NCBI GenBank assembly: GCA_018398765.1
Contig: JAHBMJ010005823.1
Location: forward strand, 29,406 to 93,405
Source of the DNA: Chromera velia
Taxonomy: Eukaryota > Sar > Chromeraceae
Length of the DNA stretch: 64,000 nt
Direction: 5' to 3'
Under the pieces are notes generated by a model, which saw only the letters and a list, made by a program, of their open reading frames with translations, ran no database searches and was not told the DNA's origin. The position numbers were made by a program, and so were the translations under genes. Positions 52,309-64,000 of the stretch are shown in pieces (positions within the stretch are counted from its first letter, which is position 1; each line of letters starts with the position of its first letter).

Positions 52309-54873
52309 AGTTGAGACATAGGGTGTTAGTCGTTCCGTCCGTGCATACGCAGGAAGGCCAAGCCGCAGGGCAGGCCGGGGGCAAGCCGTCGCACGCGCCC
52401 TGGGCCGCAGGTGAATTCGATTAACCACCGTACACGCATTCGATTCAGTGTGGCGCCGCGCAAATTTCAGCTCCGTCGAAATCATTTGACTTCATTGATT
52501 ACTTCAGGCAACATCTGTTGGACTCTGCGTATACTCCAGGTTCACAGACCTCCCATAAAGAGCTCTGAAGAAAGAAGCCGCCACACTCACTACTCTACTC
52601 CATTTCTGTGGTTAACAGGAAGGCTCTTCTCTTGAACTCATCTTCATCTTCTGATTTGATTCTTCAATCATGTTGTCCGGTAACGTATCTTCTTCTTGAG
52701 TCACTCCTCTGCGATTTATTGATGACGACCCTCCACAGCATCATCAGATCGCCAATGGTCATATATATCTGAAGCTCGCCAAGATGTAGGCGGAAGGTTA
52801 TGCGATCCTGATTGGTCTTAAGAAGCTGTACAAGGTCTTACATATTTTTTCTTTTGCTGCTGGAGACGATGCTCTCTATGGTTGGGTCGAAGAGCTTGCT
52901 TCGACGACCGAGGGTGCTGTTCCCCAGAGGACCAGTGGAGAGTAAGACACTGTGACAGCGTTCAAAAAGCGTCTCCAGGACTGGGCTATCAAGTTCTTGT
53001 CTGCACTGGCAGGAGAGCAGGCACTTCTCCCAGAGGATGCACAGAAGGAGACGGCCTGGAAGACGTTTGAGAACTTTGATGTCCTCATGAAGGCGCTCCC
53101 TATAGATCTATCTCTGAAAGAGACCGAGACGGCCTACACTGAGCTTCAGATAGACTTGAAGGCCAGATTCATCGCTCCTTCGGACTCAGTCTGGGTGAAT
53201 GGATTCAAGTTCTGGGATCTCCATCCCGACGATACAAAGGCGCTGGCACGCACGAAGAAGAAGAAGGTGATTGCAGCGGCAGGGACTGAACCGGTGGCTC
53301 TGAGGTACTCTTGGGCGTACCAGAGGGAGATCATTGTGGAGGCACTTCCGACTTTGGACGCACGCCATACTCGGAATGAGTGGGTGGCATCCATGAAGAA
53401 CGGCGTCCTCCGGATCGTCTCTCCAGTCACTAAGAAGGTAATCGAAATCTCCAAGCACCAGAAGCAGTTCCTCTCCCCTGCAGCCGGTAGTACAGCTTCT
53501 TCTAGCTCTGCCAAGTCACTGGAGTCACTCTTAAACTCTATCAGAACCAATGGGGAGCCAGACTTCGACCAAATGGACCCAGAGCACGCCCGTCACTTAG
53601 CCAACGTCTCCTAAAACTACAAAAACCACTACAACAAATGGAGATCGAAGCAGAACGAGAGGGATGGCAATAAACGAACTGGAGCGGGGAAACAGAAGGG
53701 TGATTTTAAAGGCGGCCCGCAAGGCCAGCCTGTCCGCCCTGAGAATAAAGCCCAGGATGTACCCTCTGCTCCCGTCTCCAACCAGCAGCTGTCTCTCATC
53801 GATGTAGATATGAAACGATTAGCGATTACCATGTTGAAGATTCAGCAAGAGAGACAGGACTCTGATGAGAAGAAAAAGACGAGTAAGAGACCGAAGGAGG
53901 AGAGAGTGAGGTTTGCAACGACCACTTGTGACATGGAGATATATGAAGTCATGCGCAGGGGTCATGTGGATATGGTCTTCCCCGACTCTGATGGTCCGTC
54001 TGGCATCTACGATGTCTACGAATATAATCCTTTCTCTGAGAAAAATGTATTCATATCTGAGTCTTCACCTTTCTTGCATCAGTGTGGGGGGGGGGAAGAG
54101 AATACAGGATCTACAGAAGAAGTCAAGCAGGCAGGCAGACTGACTAAGATAAAAACAGGAAGCTCTGCTTTCGTTTCTTCAAATTTTGATAAAGAAGCAT
54201 TCATGGCCTGATTTGCTCAGTTTCTCTGAATGAGTCGCTGCCTGGTTTCTTTCTTTCTTTTTGTTATTCCAGTATTATGAAGCGCTGAAAGGCATCAGAC
54301 AGGCAGGACGAAAGAGGCAGACCGGAGATAGATAGACTTAAAGATGCAGACCGGAGTCAACTGATCTTGTGATATCTAGCCCTCTACCTTGTTCTTGTGA
54401 TGTCTAACCCTCTGTCTCCCTGCATTCCTTTTGTGTTACTCTTTACTATCGAGACTGGCTGATAAGGGAAAGCCAGAAAGGGCTTTATTGGCTCAAACAG
54501 TTAGAGCAAACGGCTGTGTTGACTTAGTTTCGCTTCCGTTTCTTCCTTTGCATAGAAACGAAATCGAGGGGGGGAGTTGAGACATAGAGTATTAGTCGTT
54601 CTGTCCGCGCACACGCAGGAAGGCCAAGCCGTGGGGTAGGCCGGGGGCAAGCCGTCGCGCGCGCCCTGGGCCGCAGGTGAATTCAATTAACCGCCGCGCG
54701 CACATTCGATTCAGTGCCGCGCCGCACGAATTTCAGCTCTGTCGAAATCATTTGACTTCATTGATTACTTCAGGCAACATCTGTTGGACTCTGCATATGC
54801 TCCAGATTCATAGACCTCCCATAAAAAGCTCTAAAGAAAGAAACCGCCACACTCACTACTCTACTCCATTTCT
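52309..54873 (+). mobile_element. Non-autonomous LTR retroelement fossil 1
   Basis: Two 299-bp LTRs, 52309-52607 and 54575-54873, flank a 1,967-bp interior. By hand count they differ at about 27 positions (~9%), mostly transitions, so the insertion is old. The flanks ATATT and ACATT are a plausible drifted 5-bp target duplication. A purine run (GAGGGGGGG) sits just before the right LTR. The interior has a gag-like ORF and no recognisable protease, reverse transcriptase or integrase. Family not assigned. Confidence 0.8.
52952..53614 (+). pseudogene. Gag-like ORF of LTR element 1
   Basis: A 220-codon open stretch, helix-rich and fairly hydrophilic, in the usual gag position after the left LTR. 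A further open piece in the same element (53810-54211) is Lys/Glu-rich. There is no zinc knuckle and no pol. The gag call rests on position and composition. Confidence 0.5.
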
Positions 54874-55981
54874 ACATTCAAGTTATAAATAATAGTGGAG
54901 TATCAAAACTCTGTTTTACTTAATTTATTTCATTTATTGATTTATTTATTTATTTATTTATTCATTCATTCATTTATTCATTCATTTTTCCCCTCTTTAT
55001 TTATTTATTTCCTTTGAACTTTTAATTGCCGTCTCGTACGCCCATCCGTAGTTTTCTCGGAAGGTCTATAAAGGATCACAGATCGATGCAGGCATCAAAT
55101 GAAGGAAAGAGAGGGATTAATAAGGACAACGAAACAAAATACATGGAAACGTACAATCAGAGCATGTCTTCAGGGTATACAGATCACAAAGACCAAAGAG
55201 CGATAAAAACAAACAAACGAATGTTATTTCCACGTATTTCGACATGCAGCTACTTGTCTTGAGAAACTCTTACATACTGGTGCATAGGACACCAACGTTT
55301 ATGATTCACCTCAATGTATCTCAGTTTCTTTTCGTCCTCAGGGAACCTATTTGATAAATTCAGAACTCACGCTTCTTATCCTTGATACAATCACGCAGTC
55401 ACTCCTAGGCATGGTTTATATATACATACATTTTTATATACATTCTGGACTTAGAGAATATAATGTATAGATAATGTACTATATAATTAAAAGAGAAACA
55501 TCCAAGAGAGAGGTTTATATAATGAAGTGCGATGTGCAAACTTTTGAAGCAGGGCTGTGCTTCTTATAACAGAAGCAAAAAAAATTAAGCAGAGAGACTC
55601 AGTTTATTGATGTTTAGTTTTTATGGTTTTTTTGGAGCGTTGAGGGCCTATAGGCTTATGTGGGGAGTCACTTTGTGGTAAAGTTTATACAAGCTAGAAA
55701 GTTGTTTAGGATAATGTGGGGAGCAAACGCAACGTAGGTAATAGATATAGACTAACCTTTAAAGTGACTCCACGAGCTTTTCTTCTTCCTTTCTCTCCAT
55801 GCAAATCAGCTCTGGAAAAGAAAAAAACGTCAAAGAAAGTTTGTACATAGTATACAGTGCAGCACACTCTTAAATAAAAGATTTATATACGTAGAAGACA
55901 GATCGTTCTTGACACCTCAGATGCAAAACCGAATCCATCGATCGATGGAATGTTCGTTTTGAAACTGATTTTTATAACATT
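54874..55981. other. Intergenic between two LTR elements
   Basis: Contains an (ATTT)n/(ATTC)n microsatellite at about 54930-55015. The rest is A/T rich without a supported gene. Confidence 0.5.
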
Positions 55982-58800
55982 TGTAAGGGGCGTACGAGGC
56001 TCATAATTTGCACTACCTTCTAGAGCTAAAAACAATCTTTACAATAACGTCCAGAGAGCTCTCACTGTTAGAGGGAGAAGTCCATCGGTATAGCTATACC
56101 GTTCTCATGCACGCAGGCCCAGCCCGAGCTAAGCGATGCTAATTCTAATTAAGTGCCCTACAAGCCCAGACTTCGTGGCAATTACCTCACATATGCCCGC
56201 CCACCAGACCAATGTCTACGCTTGGTTCAAATTCAAGTATGCACCTCACATATGCTCACTCACAGGGTGGGTGGGTAGGAAAATCCACCCAACAAGTAAT
56301 TTCAGACACTCTGATTAATGACTCTTACCTGAGACTCTCCTTGTGCCAGTCTCTTCTCGTTTCAACATCGATCCGCACTTCTGCGATCTCATCTGAGGGC
56401 GTCCCTAAGATGGCATACAAAAGGTGTCCAAAGCTTCCCAAGCATGCACAAGCGAGATCAAAGATTCATTCACGTGGTTTTCGCATCCAATGTATTGCAA
56501 ACGCAAGCTAGGCATTCATGCATGCATGCGACTGTCTCAGGGGACTCCAGTGATTTCTAATTGGATGCACTCACTCTCTCTGTCCAGAATCTTCCCATTC
56601 AGGGTCACTGGAAGGATTTACTTAATCACTGATATTCACTGGGAGACTTCACGACAGCACGTGCAGTGCCTAGCCCACAATACACGCGCAGACAGGGGAT
56701 AGACTCGAGTCACTAAACGTTCTTTTCCCTTCCTTTGTCTTCTTTTGACCGAGTAGGTATCATGTAATGCAGCCAGCCATAAATCTAGGTGGCAGACAAA
56801 ACACGGCCACTCTTGTGTGCGCTCTGGACACTCCTTGAGCAACGCACACACACTCGGTTTCTCTCATATAAAGCGATCGCAGACAGAGCATAAGGAGCTC
56901 AACTGCATGCACTCAGAAGACTCGAGGCTTTGAAAGCTCTGTGGAAGACTGCATGCTAACTGAGCATAACAGTCGTCTCAGAGGTTACTAACAAAACACC
57001 ATCCAGTCAAACAGAAAGCAGAAAGCACACACTCCTAAAAATTACTCGAAGTGTACCCTTTGACTGCAAAAATCTTAGTGAAGCTCTCTTCTTTCTTTTT
57101 AAACAAACCAACACAGATCGACACAATCCTTCATTCCCGGTAACAGACCGAGCTCTCACGTTCCACGTGAATGGTCATTGCCCGCTGCCCTTGGATACTG
57201 CATAGCTCACCGCAGCTTGGCCAGCTGCAGGGCCAGAGAACTGCACAACATCTTGAACAGTCCGACCAAAGTTGAACGCAGTGCACGCCACTCTCGAAAA
57301 CAGCAGAACATTGGAGATTTAAGGTGTCAATCATTCACCTTCCTCTCCTATCTTTCTTTCCTTCTTTTCTTTGGTTGCAGAGTGTCTGATTCACTTTGTT
57401 TTGCTCCCAATCACTTTCTTTTTCCCTCTTTCTTTTCTCTATAATGTCCTCCTATGCCCAGATGAACAGAGGGAAAGGTCAGAGAACAGATAAAAAGAAA
57501 ACATATTCACTCTCTTAGTCCCTGTCTCTCTCCTCTTTCTTTTATTCTTCTTTCACTTTTTTTTCTCCCCAACTATCTCCCCTCCCCATTCATCTTTCAT
57601 AAACAGAGAAAGAAAACAGTCAGAGAGATGCAAATTAAGAGATAGAAACATTTATTCACAAACAAACCTCCACACCATACTCACTCTCACTTCCCTCAAG
57701 CACACTCTGATGAGTCTCCCTCTCTTCCTCCATCTCCAATCCCCACTGCAAATAAAAGTCTGCCTAGAAGTCTGCAGCCTCCAAAGTCTTTTTCCAACTT
57801 GGAAGCCCTTCACAACTGCTCCGCCGTCGAGTGACACAGCCGCGGTGCCCTCATAGCACTATTAATATGTGTGATTAGCATGCGGTACTCGAGTTCCAGA
57901 GCTTCTCCACTCCAGTAATCAGACTGAGAGTAGAGATGCTTCCTCAGTCAAGTCTCCTCCTCTCAATGTATGCATTATTCTCTTTGCTCACAAGAGGAAA
58001 GCACCTCTGTTCTCTTCAAATAGAAGCTCCTATCCTCCTTGGGGCACTTTCTCTGTGGGCAACAGTTGCTCTGATCGATGACGTTACCAAAGGTCAATAT
58101 CCGTCTCCTTGATCTTCTCCCTCACTTCTCTCTCATTTCAACTCCGGCTCCTTCTCCTTCTACCCTGGTATGTTTTTCAATTCTTGTTCTCTCACCGCAA
58201 GCGGTAGAAAAAAGAAACACGCCTAGAAAGTTTTTAGCTCCTTATTTTCCTCGAAAACTCCACAAAATTCAAAACAAAACGAAACAACATATCAGAGCTG
58301 AAAAATTTTCAATCTGTCCTAAGCTGTCAAACCTCTGGCTGCCACCATACTCTATATGGCCTGGTGCTTCACGTAGCAAGCCCACTTGCCTTCGACAATC
58401 TTCATTCTTTCATCTCAAGAGATCTCACCACACTGTCTGCCCCTGTGCAACCGAAAGCTCTGCTAATCAACTGTAAGGGGCGTACAGGGCTCATAATTTA
58501 CACTGCCTTCTAGAGCTAAAGACAATCCTTACAATAATGTCTAGAGAGCTCTCACTGTTGGAGGGAGAAGTCCATCGGTAAGTCTGACAGTCTAACCTCA
58601 TACAATAACTTTTTGAATCAGACCCAGTCTTATGCTTGATCTACTGATTGCATCACTGTGCATGCTCATATATCGATCAGTCATTATACACACGCACCCG
58701 CGAGCTATACCGTTCTTACGCGCGCAGGCCCGGCCCGAGCTAAGCAATGCTAATTCTAATTAAGTGCCCCACAAGCCCAGACTTCCTAGCAATCACCTCA
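55982..58800. mobile_element. Non-autonomous LTR retroelement fossil 2
   Basis: Left LTR 55982-56189 and right LTR 58472-58800 both start TGTAAGGGGCGTAC and end ACCTCA (TG...CA). The right one is about 120 bp longer in its middle. A 7-bp direct repeat TAACATT abuts both outer ends (55975-55981 and 58801-58807). The interior (~2.3 kb) has no recognisable gag or pol and looks non-coding, so it is a TRIM/LARD-like non-autonomous element. Family not assigned. Confidence 0.8.
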
Positions 58801-59074
58801 TAACATTAGTTTACATAGATTTCCGGATGAGATGCCTACAAGCACATGCAGATCATATACACAGTTTTGATATCCAATTTTATAGGCAGGAGAGGCGAGA
58901 AGAGAATTTCACAGGCAGCAATTTCACATTTTGACCAAACTATGCTGACCTTGGGCTACAGGCTTGCTCTTTGCCTGACGGACCTTCCCTCGGACTTTTA
59001 CGGCAGCTCAGGTCCAAGCGAAAGGGGGTCTAGCGGACGGGCGAAGAGCTCTTAACTTCCTGTCCTCCTTCACG

Positions 59075-59392
59075 ATGAGCAGAAAGGCTCTTTTCGACAC
59101 GCCCCGGTTTATGGGCTTCCCGTGTGCCGTGGAAGGAGTGAAGGAACGCGGGGGGGTGGAGACGAGGGCCGGCGGTGGGATGGAGGCCTCAGTAGCATCT
59201 GGTGGTGTAGAAGGGAGCGACGGGAATGCAGGGGAGGGAGAGGGGCAGGAGAAAGAAGGGTTAATGACATGGTTCCAGCGCGTGGGTGGGAGGTTTCAGC
59301 CTCCTGTTGCTCGGGTTGAGGGGCCTTGGGAGGAGGGAGAGGGGGCTTCTCTTGTTTGCCGTCACTCTTCTCTCCTTCAACCTACTCTCTAA
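59075..59392 (+). CDS. Unrecognised Gly/Glu-rich ORF
   Basis: A 105-codon ORF after a short leader. It has a plausible start (MSRKALFDTPRFMGFP), then Gly/Glu-rich sequence. A second open stretch in another frame continues to 59738 (contains NQIPLFTAFNRKQWDLVQ). The pair could be exons of a transposon gene. No domain recognised. Confidence 0.3.
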   Translation: MSRKALFDTPRFMGFPCAVEGVKERGGVETRAGGGMEASVASGGVEGSDGNAGEGEGQEKEGLMTWFQRVGGRFQPPVARVEGPWEEGEGASLVCRHSSLLQPTL

Positions 59393-59739
59393 TACTGTAG
59401 TGGCTGGCATCATGTTAGGTTTGGGGAGGGAGACACTGAAGTTCCACTAGTTTGGCATCAATGTGGCTGTCCTGACAGTGTTCGATCTTGTGTGTGGCTT
59501 ATACGCGAAGACTCAGTCAACAACCAGGCTAAGGGGTGGGGGGGTGGGGAGGGGAGGATCTGGGGAGTGCAACAAGGTTGTTAAGGCCAATCTGATGCTG
59601 CATCCAAATCAGATTCCCCTCTTTACGGCTTTCAACAGAAAACAGTGGGACCTTGTTCAATGTCTCATCGGTAGAGGAGCAGTACAGAGGGGGGAGGAAG
59701 AACAGATCTCACCTCTTCTCTTGTTCTGGGCACCATAGC

Positions 59740-60769
59740 CAAGAGACCCCACCTCTCAGCCAACGAGGCGACGGCACTGAGGTGACAGTGGAAGAATGAT
59801 GACAGGTTGTGGGGTTTGAGAGGGGAGGGAGGGGCCGGATATTCATCAAACATAAACACAACAAGAGAGAAAGGAAGTATACACATTATGGAATTGATCT
59901 CCTCATGTCCCTATCCCTATGGTTGATCTAGTGACCAAACTTTTTCGTCTCCGTCTCAGGGGGAGTTCTCAGCCTGCTCTTGGTAGGGAACCCCAGAAGG
60001 GAGAAATAAGGATGGTCATTGAAGACGGATGAAAGAAAACACAGACCATTTGAAGGAAAAAAGAGGCCGGGGAGAGGGGGAAAGAGAGAGAATAATAGAG
60101 AGAGAGAAGGCGTATGAAAGGAAGAAAAGAAAGAGAGTGGAAGAAGGATAGAAATGAAGGGGAAAAAAAGGGAACCGGGAGAGAAGATTAGCAGAAAGAG
60201 ACACCGAACGTGGCAACACACAGAAGCAAAGGTGAAAAGAGCGGTAAGCAAAATCATAAGGGAATGAAAATATATTTGTATGCAGGCAACGAGTGACAAC
60301 GATAAGGAGATCGAACATGGGCTGGAACCAACAGAAGGAAAGAGGGAGGGAGGGAGGGAGAGAGAGAAGCGCTAGAGAGAAGGGAGACGGACGAGGAGCC
60401 TAACATACGGAAATAAAGTATAGACAGAAAGACAAGTGGGACAATTTGGAAAAGGATAAATACACGTACACAGGCATACAGAAAGTGGAAAAGAAAAGAT
60501 TATATAAAAGAATAGAGAAAGATACGAGGGAGAGGAAAGTGGGAAAGAGAACGAGAGAGAGCAAAAGAAAAAGAGATAGAGACAGAAATAAACAGACAGA
60601 CAGACAGACAGACAGACAGATAGACAGACAGACTGACCGTCCAACCGACCGACAGACTAGTAAACAGACAGACAGTCAAACAGTCACACAGATAGATAGA
60701 CAGACTAACAGACTAGCAAACAGACAGAGAGACAGACAGACAGACCGATCGACCGACAGACTAGCAAAC

Positions 60770-60803
<34 letters not shown>

Positions 60804-61352
60804 TCACACAGATAGAGAGACAGACCGATAGACTAGCAAACAGACAGACAGACAGATAGACAGTCAGACAGTCAGACAGTCACACAGATAGACAAACAGA
60901 CCGACACACTAGCAGACAGATAGACAGACAGACAGACCAACTAACAGACTAGCAAATAGACAGACAGACAGACAGACAATCAGACAGTCATACAGATAGA
61001 CAGACCGACTAACAGACTAGCAAATAGACAGACAGACAGACAGACAATCAGACAGTCATACAGATAGACAGACCGACCGATAGACTAGCAAACAGATAAA
61101 CAAACAGACAGAGAGTCAGACAGACCGACCGACCGACAGACTAGCAAATAGACAGATAGACAGCCAGTCAGTCAGTCAGACAGTCATACAGACAGACAGA
61201 TAGACTGACAGACTAGCAAACAGACAGATAAACAGACAGACAGATAGACAGACAGATAGACAATCAGTTAGACAGTCACACAGACAGACAAACAGACCAA
61301 CACACTAGCAAACAGACAGACAGATAGAGACTCTGAGACAGATAGACAGACA

Positions 61353-61383
<31 letters not shown>

Positions 61384-61660
61384 AAGGGTGGGGGAAGGAG
61401 GGAGAAAGAAGGGAGACGGGAATACTGACAAACAAAAAGGAAGTATAGACAGAAAGACAGAGGAAACAGAAGACTTAGAGACACACACACATACAAGAAT
61501 CCTGAAAGAATCAAAAAGAGGGAGAAAAACGATAAAAAAGAATGAATAGAGAAAAACAGAAAAGAGTGAAGGAGGCTGGAAAGGCGGAAGGGAAGAAAAA
61601 AAACCAGAGCAGGGAAAAGAAGCGGTAGCGAGGAGTGATCATTAGGAGGGGGAGGGAGTG
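59740..61660. other. Strongly purine-rich + strand tract
   Basis: Almost all A/G on the + strand apart from the GACA satellite. In this window, introns of + genes are C/T rich on + (SKI2) and introns of - genes are A/G rich on + (MCM10). By that rule this could be intron of a - strand gene. No exon was identified. Confidence 0.35.
60595..61350. repeat. GACA/GATA satellite with higher-order unit
   Basis: Over 750 bp of CAGACAGATAGACAG-type tetranucleotides, punctuated about eleven times by ACTAGCAAACAGACAG or a variant every ~45-75 bp, often preceded by GACCGACCGACAG. This shows a higher-order repeat above the 4-bp unit. Confidence 0.9.
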
Positions 61661-62111
61661 GAAGATGGTAGTTAGAGAAAAGGATACGGTGTTCCGTGCT
61701 CCTCCGGACTCAGTAAGTCAGACGAAGCCGGAACGGAAGAATAGAACTAGAATTGGAGTTAAATATATCTTTTAATTATTCACTCAGTGTTATTGAAGTC
61801 AGTGAAGGTCGGTTCTGAATCGGATCGCTTCAAGTCAATTCTTCCAGAAGGTAAGTTAACTCGATTTGGGATTCAATTCTCTTACTCCGAGGTCAAGTTT
61901 TTAATCGATTCTTTCTTTTCTTTTTTTTCAAAGTTGCATTTTATGCTTGTTTCCTGCAAAGGTTGCCAATTGTGAAAGTGTATCAATTGTGTAAGTGTAC
62001 CATGTTTGACAGACTTTCATTTTTGAAAGTGTATCAAGTTTGACATACTTTGTCTTAACCGATACAGAACCGATTAATCGGCTTCTTGTGAAAGTTAGGC
62101 AAAAGAGATGG

Positions 62112-62160
62112 AGGTGGGAATCGAACCCGAGACCTTCCGCTTCTCAGTCTGCCATCTGGC
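62112..62160 (-). other. tRNA-like B-box remnant
   Basis: On the - strand the sequence reads GGTCTCGGGTTCGATTCCC, matching the tRNA T-arm/B box. The T stem has only three good pairs and no complete cloverleaf with A box and acceptor stem was found. It may be a tRNA-derived SINE fragment. Confidence 0.35.
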
Positions 62161-62273
62161 AGTGCTTGCATTTCATCCATTGTGATTCTCCTGATGTCTG
62201 CCAAAGGACACAGACAGCAAAACGTCTCAGAATAATCAAAGACTTAAGTTGTGGTCTGAGTAGACCGTAACAT

Positions 62274-62520
62274 ATGCCCCCTCCTCAATAAGGCGCTTCC
62301 ATGCGCCTTCAATTCCACAGAGTTGTACCGAGTTCTTGTTTGGCAATGCCCCTTGGTAGGCTTAAAAAGGATCCACAGGTGTCTTCACTTTCTAGTCTGC
62401 TCGTCGACAAAGTTCCACGAAGTCCCGGCGCCTGAGGTTCTTACTATCCTAATCTACACGTTGACGCCTACTTAACTTTCATTCATTTCACCAGCCAGCC
62501 ATCAGCCAATCAAAGCGGCG
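62274..62520 (-). mobile_element. Possible 3' end of an LTR-retroelement fossil
   Basis: On the - strand a purine run (GAGGAGGGGGCATA) is followed directly by TGTTACGG, the usual look of a polypurine tract and LTR start. No second LTR lies in the window and no pol sequence was recognised. Very tentative. Confidence 0.2.
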
Positions 62521-63900
62521 CAAAAGCTTCCGAAAAAGATGAGAAAAGATATTTCGCCTTTGTATGCAGTCACCGTAACTGGGTGGTGTTTTGTGGATTC
62601 AGTGTTTCTCAACAATGTTCAAATTCTCACACACAGTCAACAGCGGACACTTCATTCCCAAGACTTTCCTTTAACTCAGTTTCTTTGCTTCTATTGCACT
62701 GATTCATTAGTGTATCCTCTAAACCTTTGTTTTGACCTCACTCCTTGAGGTGCGTTGCTTTGGAAGCTCAATCATTCGCTTCATGATCGGCGATCGTCTG
62801 CGTTTAATCCTTTCACCTTCTCACTTTCTGTCGAGAGGAACGGTGCGACTGGGGCTTACCGACCATAAAGAGAGCCCGGCCACGCGGCAGCAGTCACATT
62901 TGGTCACACTTTTGATCACACTTCGTCTTTCAAAGGTCAGGCCTGCCGTTCCCTTGGGGGCATCAGATTGGCCCAGCACTGCGCCTTGTGCATCTTGCAC
63001 ATCTGATGGATCTCAACACCCCGGCTCGATTTCGAGATCGAAAGATCCAGTTTTGTCAGCATTAGAAAGCGTCACAGTTCACACCAGAAAGAACTCATTC
63101 AGCTCTGCTCTCTCAGAGAGAAATCCCGACGACTTCATTGAGCAACCAAGAGTGGTTGTTGGGCCGTGGCACACTCAGCCTTCTGCTGAATGCCCATACC
63201 TTTCGCATCGTCCGTTTCGGATGCAAGAGGTCAATCGCACCAAGGTGCTAACCATAGTGAATGGGTGTGTATTATGGCAGCCAGTCCATGCATACGATTG
63301 GTCTGTTTGTTTTTTTTTTTTTGGTGCACATAGTTGTCTCGAGTCTGGCATGTGCATCATCCCACCACATACTAAGTCTTACTTCACACACCTTTTTCAC
63401 CCAATCTTCCATTCCCCAACAAAAGGTTTCTTTATCGATACATAAGCAACTTATCCTGAGCCTCCTAAGGCTTGCTCCATCGTCGCCAGCTAGCAAGAGG
63501 TCCAAGCTCCAGCGAGGTCCAGAAGTTCCGCAGTTCCGATCCAATGGTCGCTCCATCCGTTGTTTCAGTTTGCAGAGAGGGCTGATTCTTAGAGGGATGT
63601 CGACCCCCACAGAGGCGCTCATGCCTGTACGAGACTACTATTGTTTTCCTTAGAGGGTTTGTGGGGAGGAGTTTCATCTGCGAGTGCAGAGGTTGCTGTT
63701 CGATTCGGGAAAGAACTGCTGGCTTGACTAAAAAGGTCAGTCATTTTCGCTCATGCGGCGTCTTGTAATAATTTGGTTGCATGTGCCCCGGCATTCCACC
63801 GCGCGGCGGGGGAGGAGTCACGCGCCCGGGCCCAAGGAAGCAATTGACCCTGCGGTATTTGGATTTAGCGCGTGAAGGTCAGTCAATCATCTTTGGCGAG
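62521..63900. other. Weakly coding-looking region, unresolved
   Basis: The + strand is open for 237 codons at 62732-63445, with ordinary composition in the part around 62930-63290, but no motif, start context or splice structure could be supported. Nothing further. Confidence 0.3.
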
Positions 63901-63903
63901 AGT

Positions 63904-64000
63904 CTTATATAACCTTTCCTCTTAATTCTGTATTGTTTCACCAATGCCTGTCTCGGGAGCGCAAGCTCCACATGGTACTGAGGCTGGAATGGAAAAGAGA
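63904..64000 (+). CDS. Start of an ORF running off the window, with TATA-like box
   Basis: TTATATAAC at about 63907 is followed ~37 bp later by an ATG at 63944. The frame is open to the window end (MPVSGAQAPHGTEAG...). It could be a gene or the beginning of a retroelement gag after an LTR-like leader. Only 19 codons are visible. Confidence 0.3.

Noticed and set aside
60446-60775. 109-codon ORF of Asp/Arg/Gln/Thr repeats
   Set aside because: It is the GACA satellite read in frame.

Overview
The window is nuclear DNA of a eukaryote with intron-dense genes (19-26 exons each), pyrimidine-rich and microsatellite-rich introns, AT-rich intergenic DNA and many transposons. The two host genes are clear orthologues of core eukaryotic genes (SKI2 and MCM10), but they give no sure taxon. 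The style fits a chromerid/alveolate alga such as Chromera velia. That is an inference, not something the sequence proves.

Layout: 1.04-8.08 kb holds a DDE-type DNA transposon present twice head to tail. The first copy is an internal-deletion derivative. The second is full length but decayed, and is split by a 1,255-bp hAT-like element with a perfect 8-bp target duplication. A foldback element (8.29-8.72 kb) and a minisatellite (9.54-9.84 kb) follow. 10.5-12.6 kb contains pieces of a spliced gene I could not resolve. 13,097-25,916 (+) is a complete 26-exon SKI2 (SKIV2L) exosome-cofactor helicase of 1,131 codons; the only large sequence gap lies inside one of its introns. 26,688-27,429 is a TIR-bearing MITE.

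31,312-39,986 is an 8.7-kb KDZ (Plavaka/Zisupton-like) DNA transposon with short TIRs, an imperfect 8-bp target duplication, arrays of a subterminal palindrome at both ends, an apparently intact two-exon 1,066-codon transposase (-), and a divergent accessory gene (+) of unknown function that is interrupted by in-frame stops. An 821-bp exact duplication in that accessory gene meets at a single n and is probably an assembly artefact.

40,676-49,835 (-) is a complete 19-exon MCM10 replication-factor gene of 1,116 codons, with OB fold, CCCH zinc finger and C-terminal zinc domain. 52.3-54.9 kb and 56.0-58.8 kb are two non-autonomous LTR-retroelement fossils. 59.9-61.65 kb is a purine-rich tract with a large GACA-type satellite. 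The last 2.4 kb has only weak signals, including an ORF that runs off the end.

Exon models were built by hand: every junction was checked for splice signals and phase, and both host-gene models and the transposase sum to an exact multiple of three.
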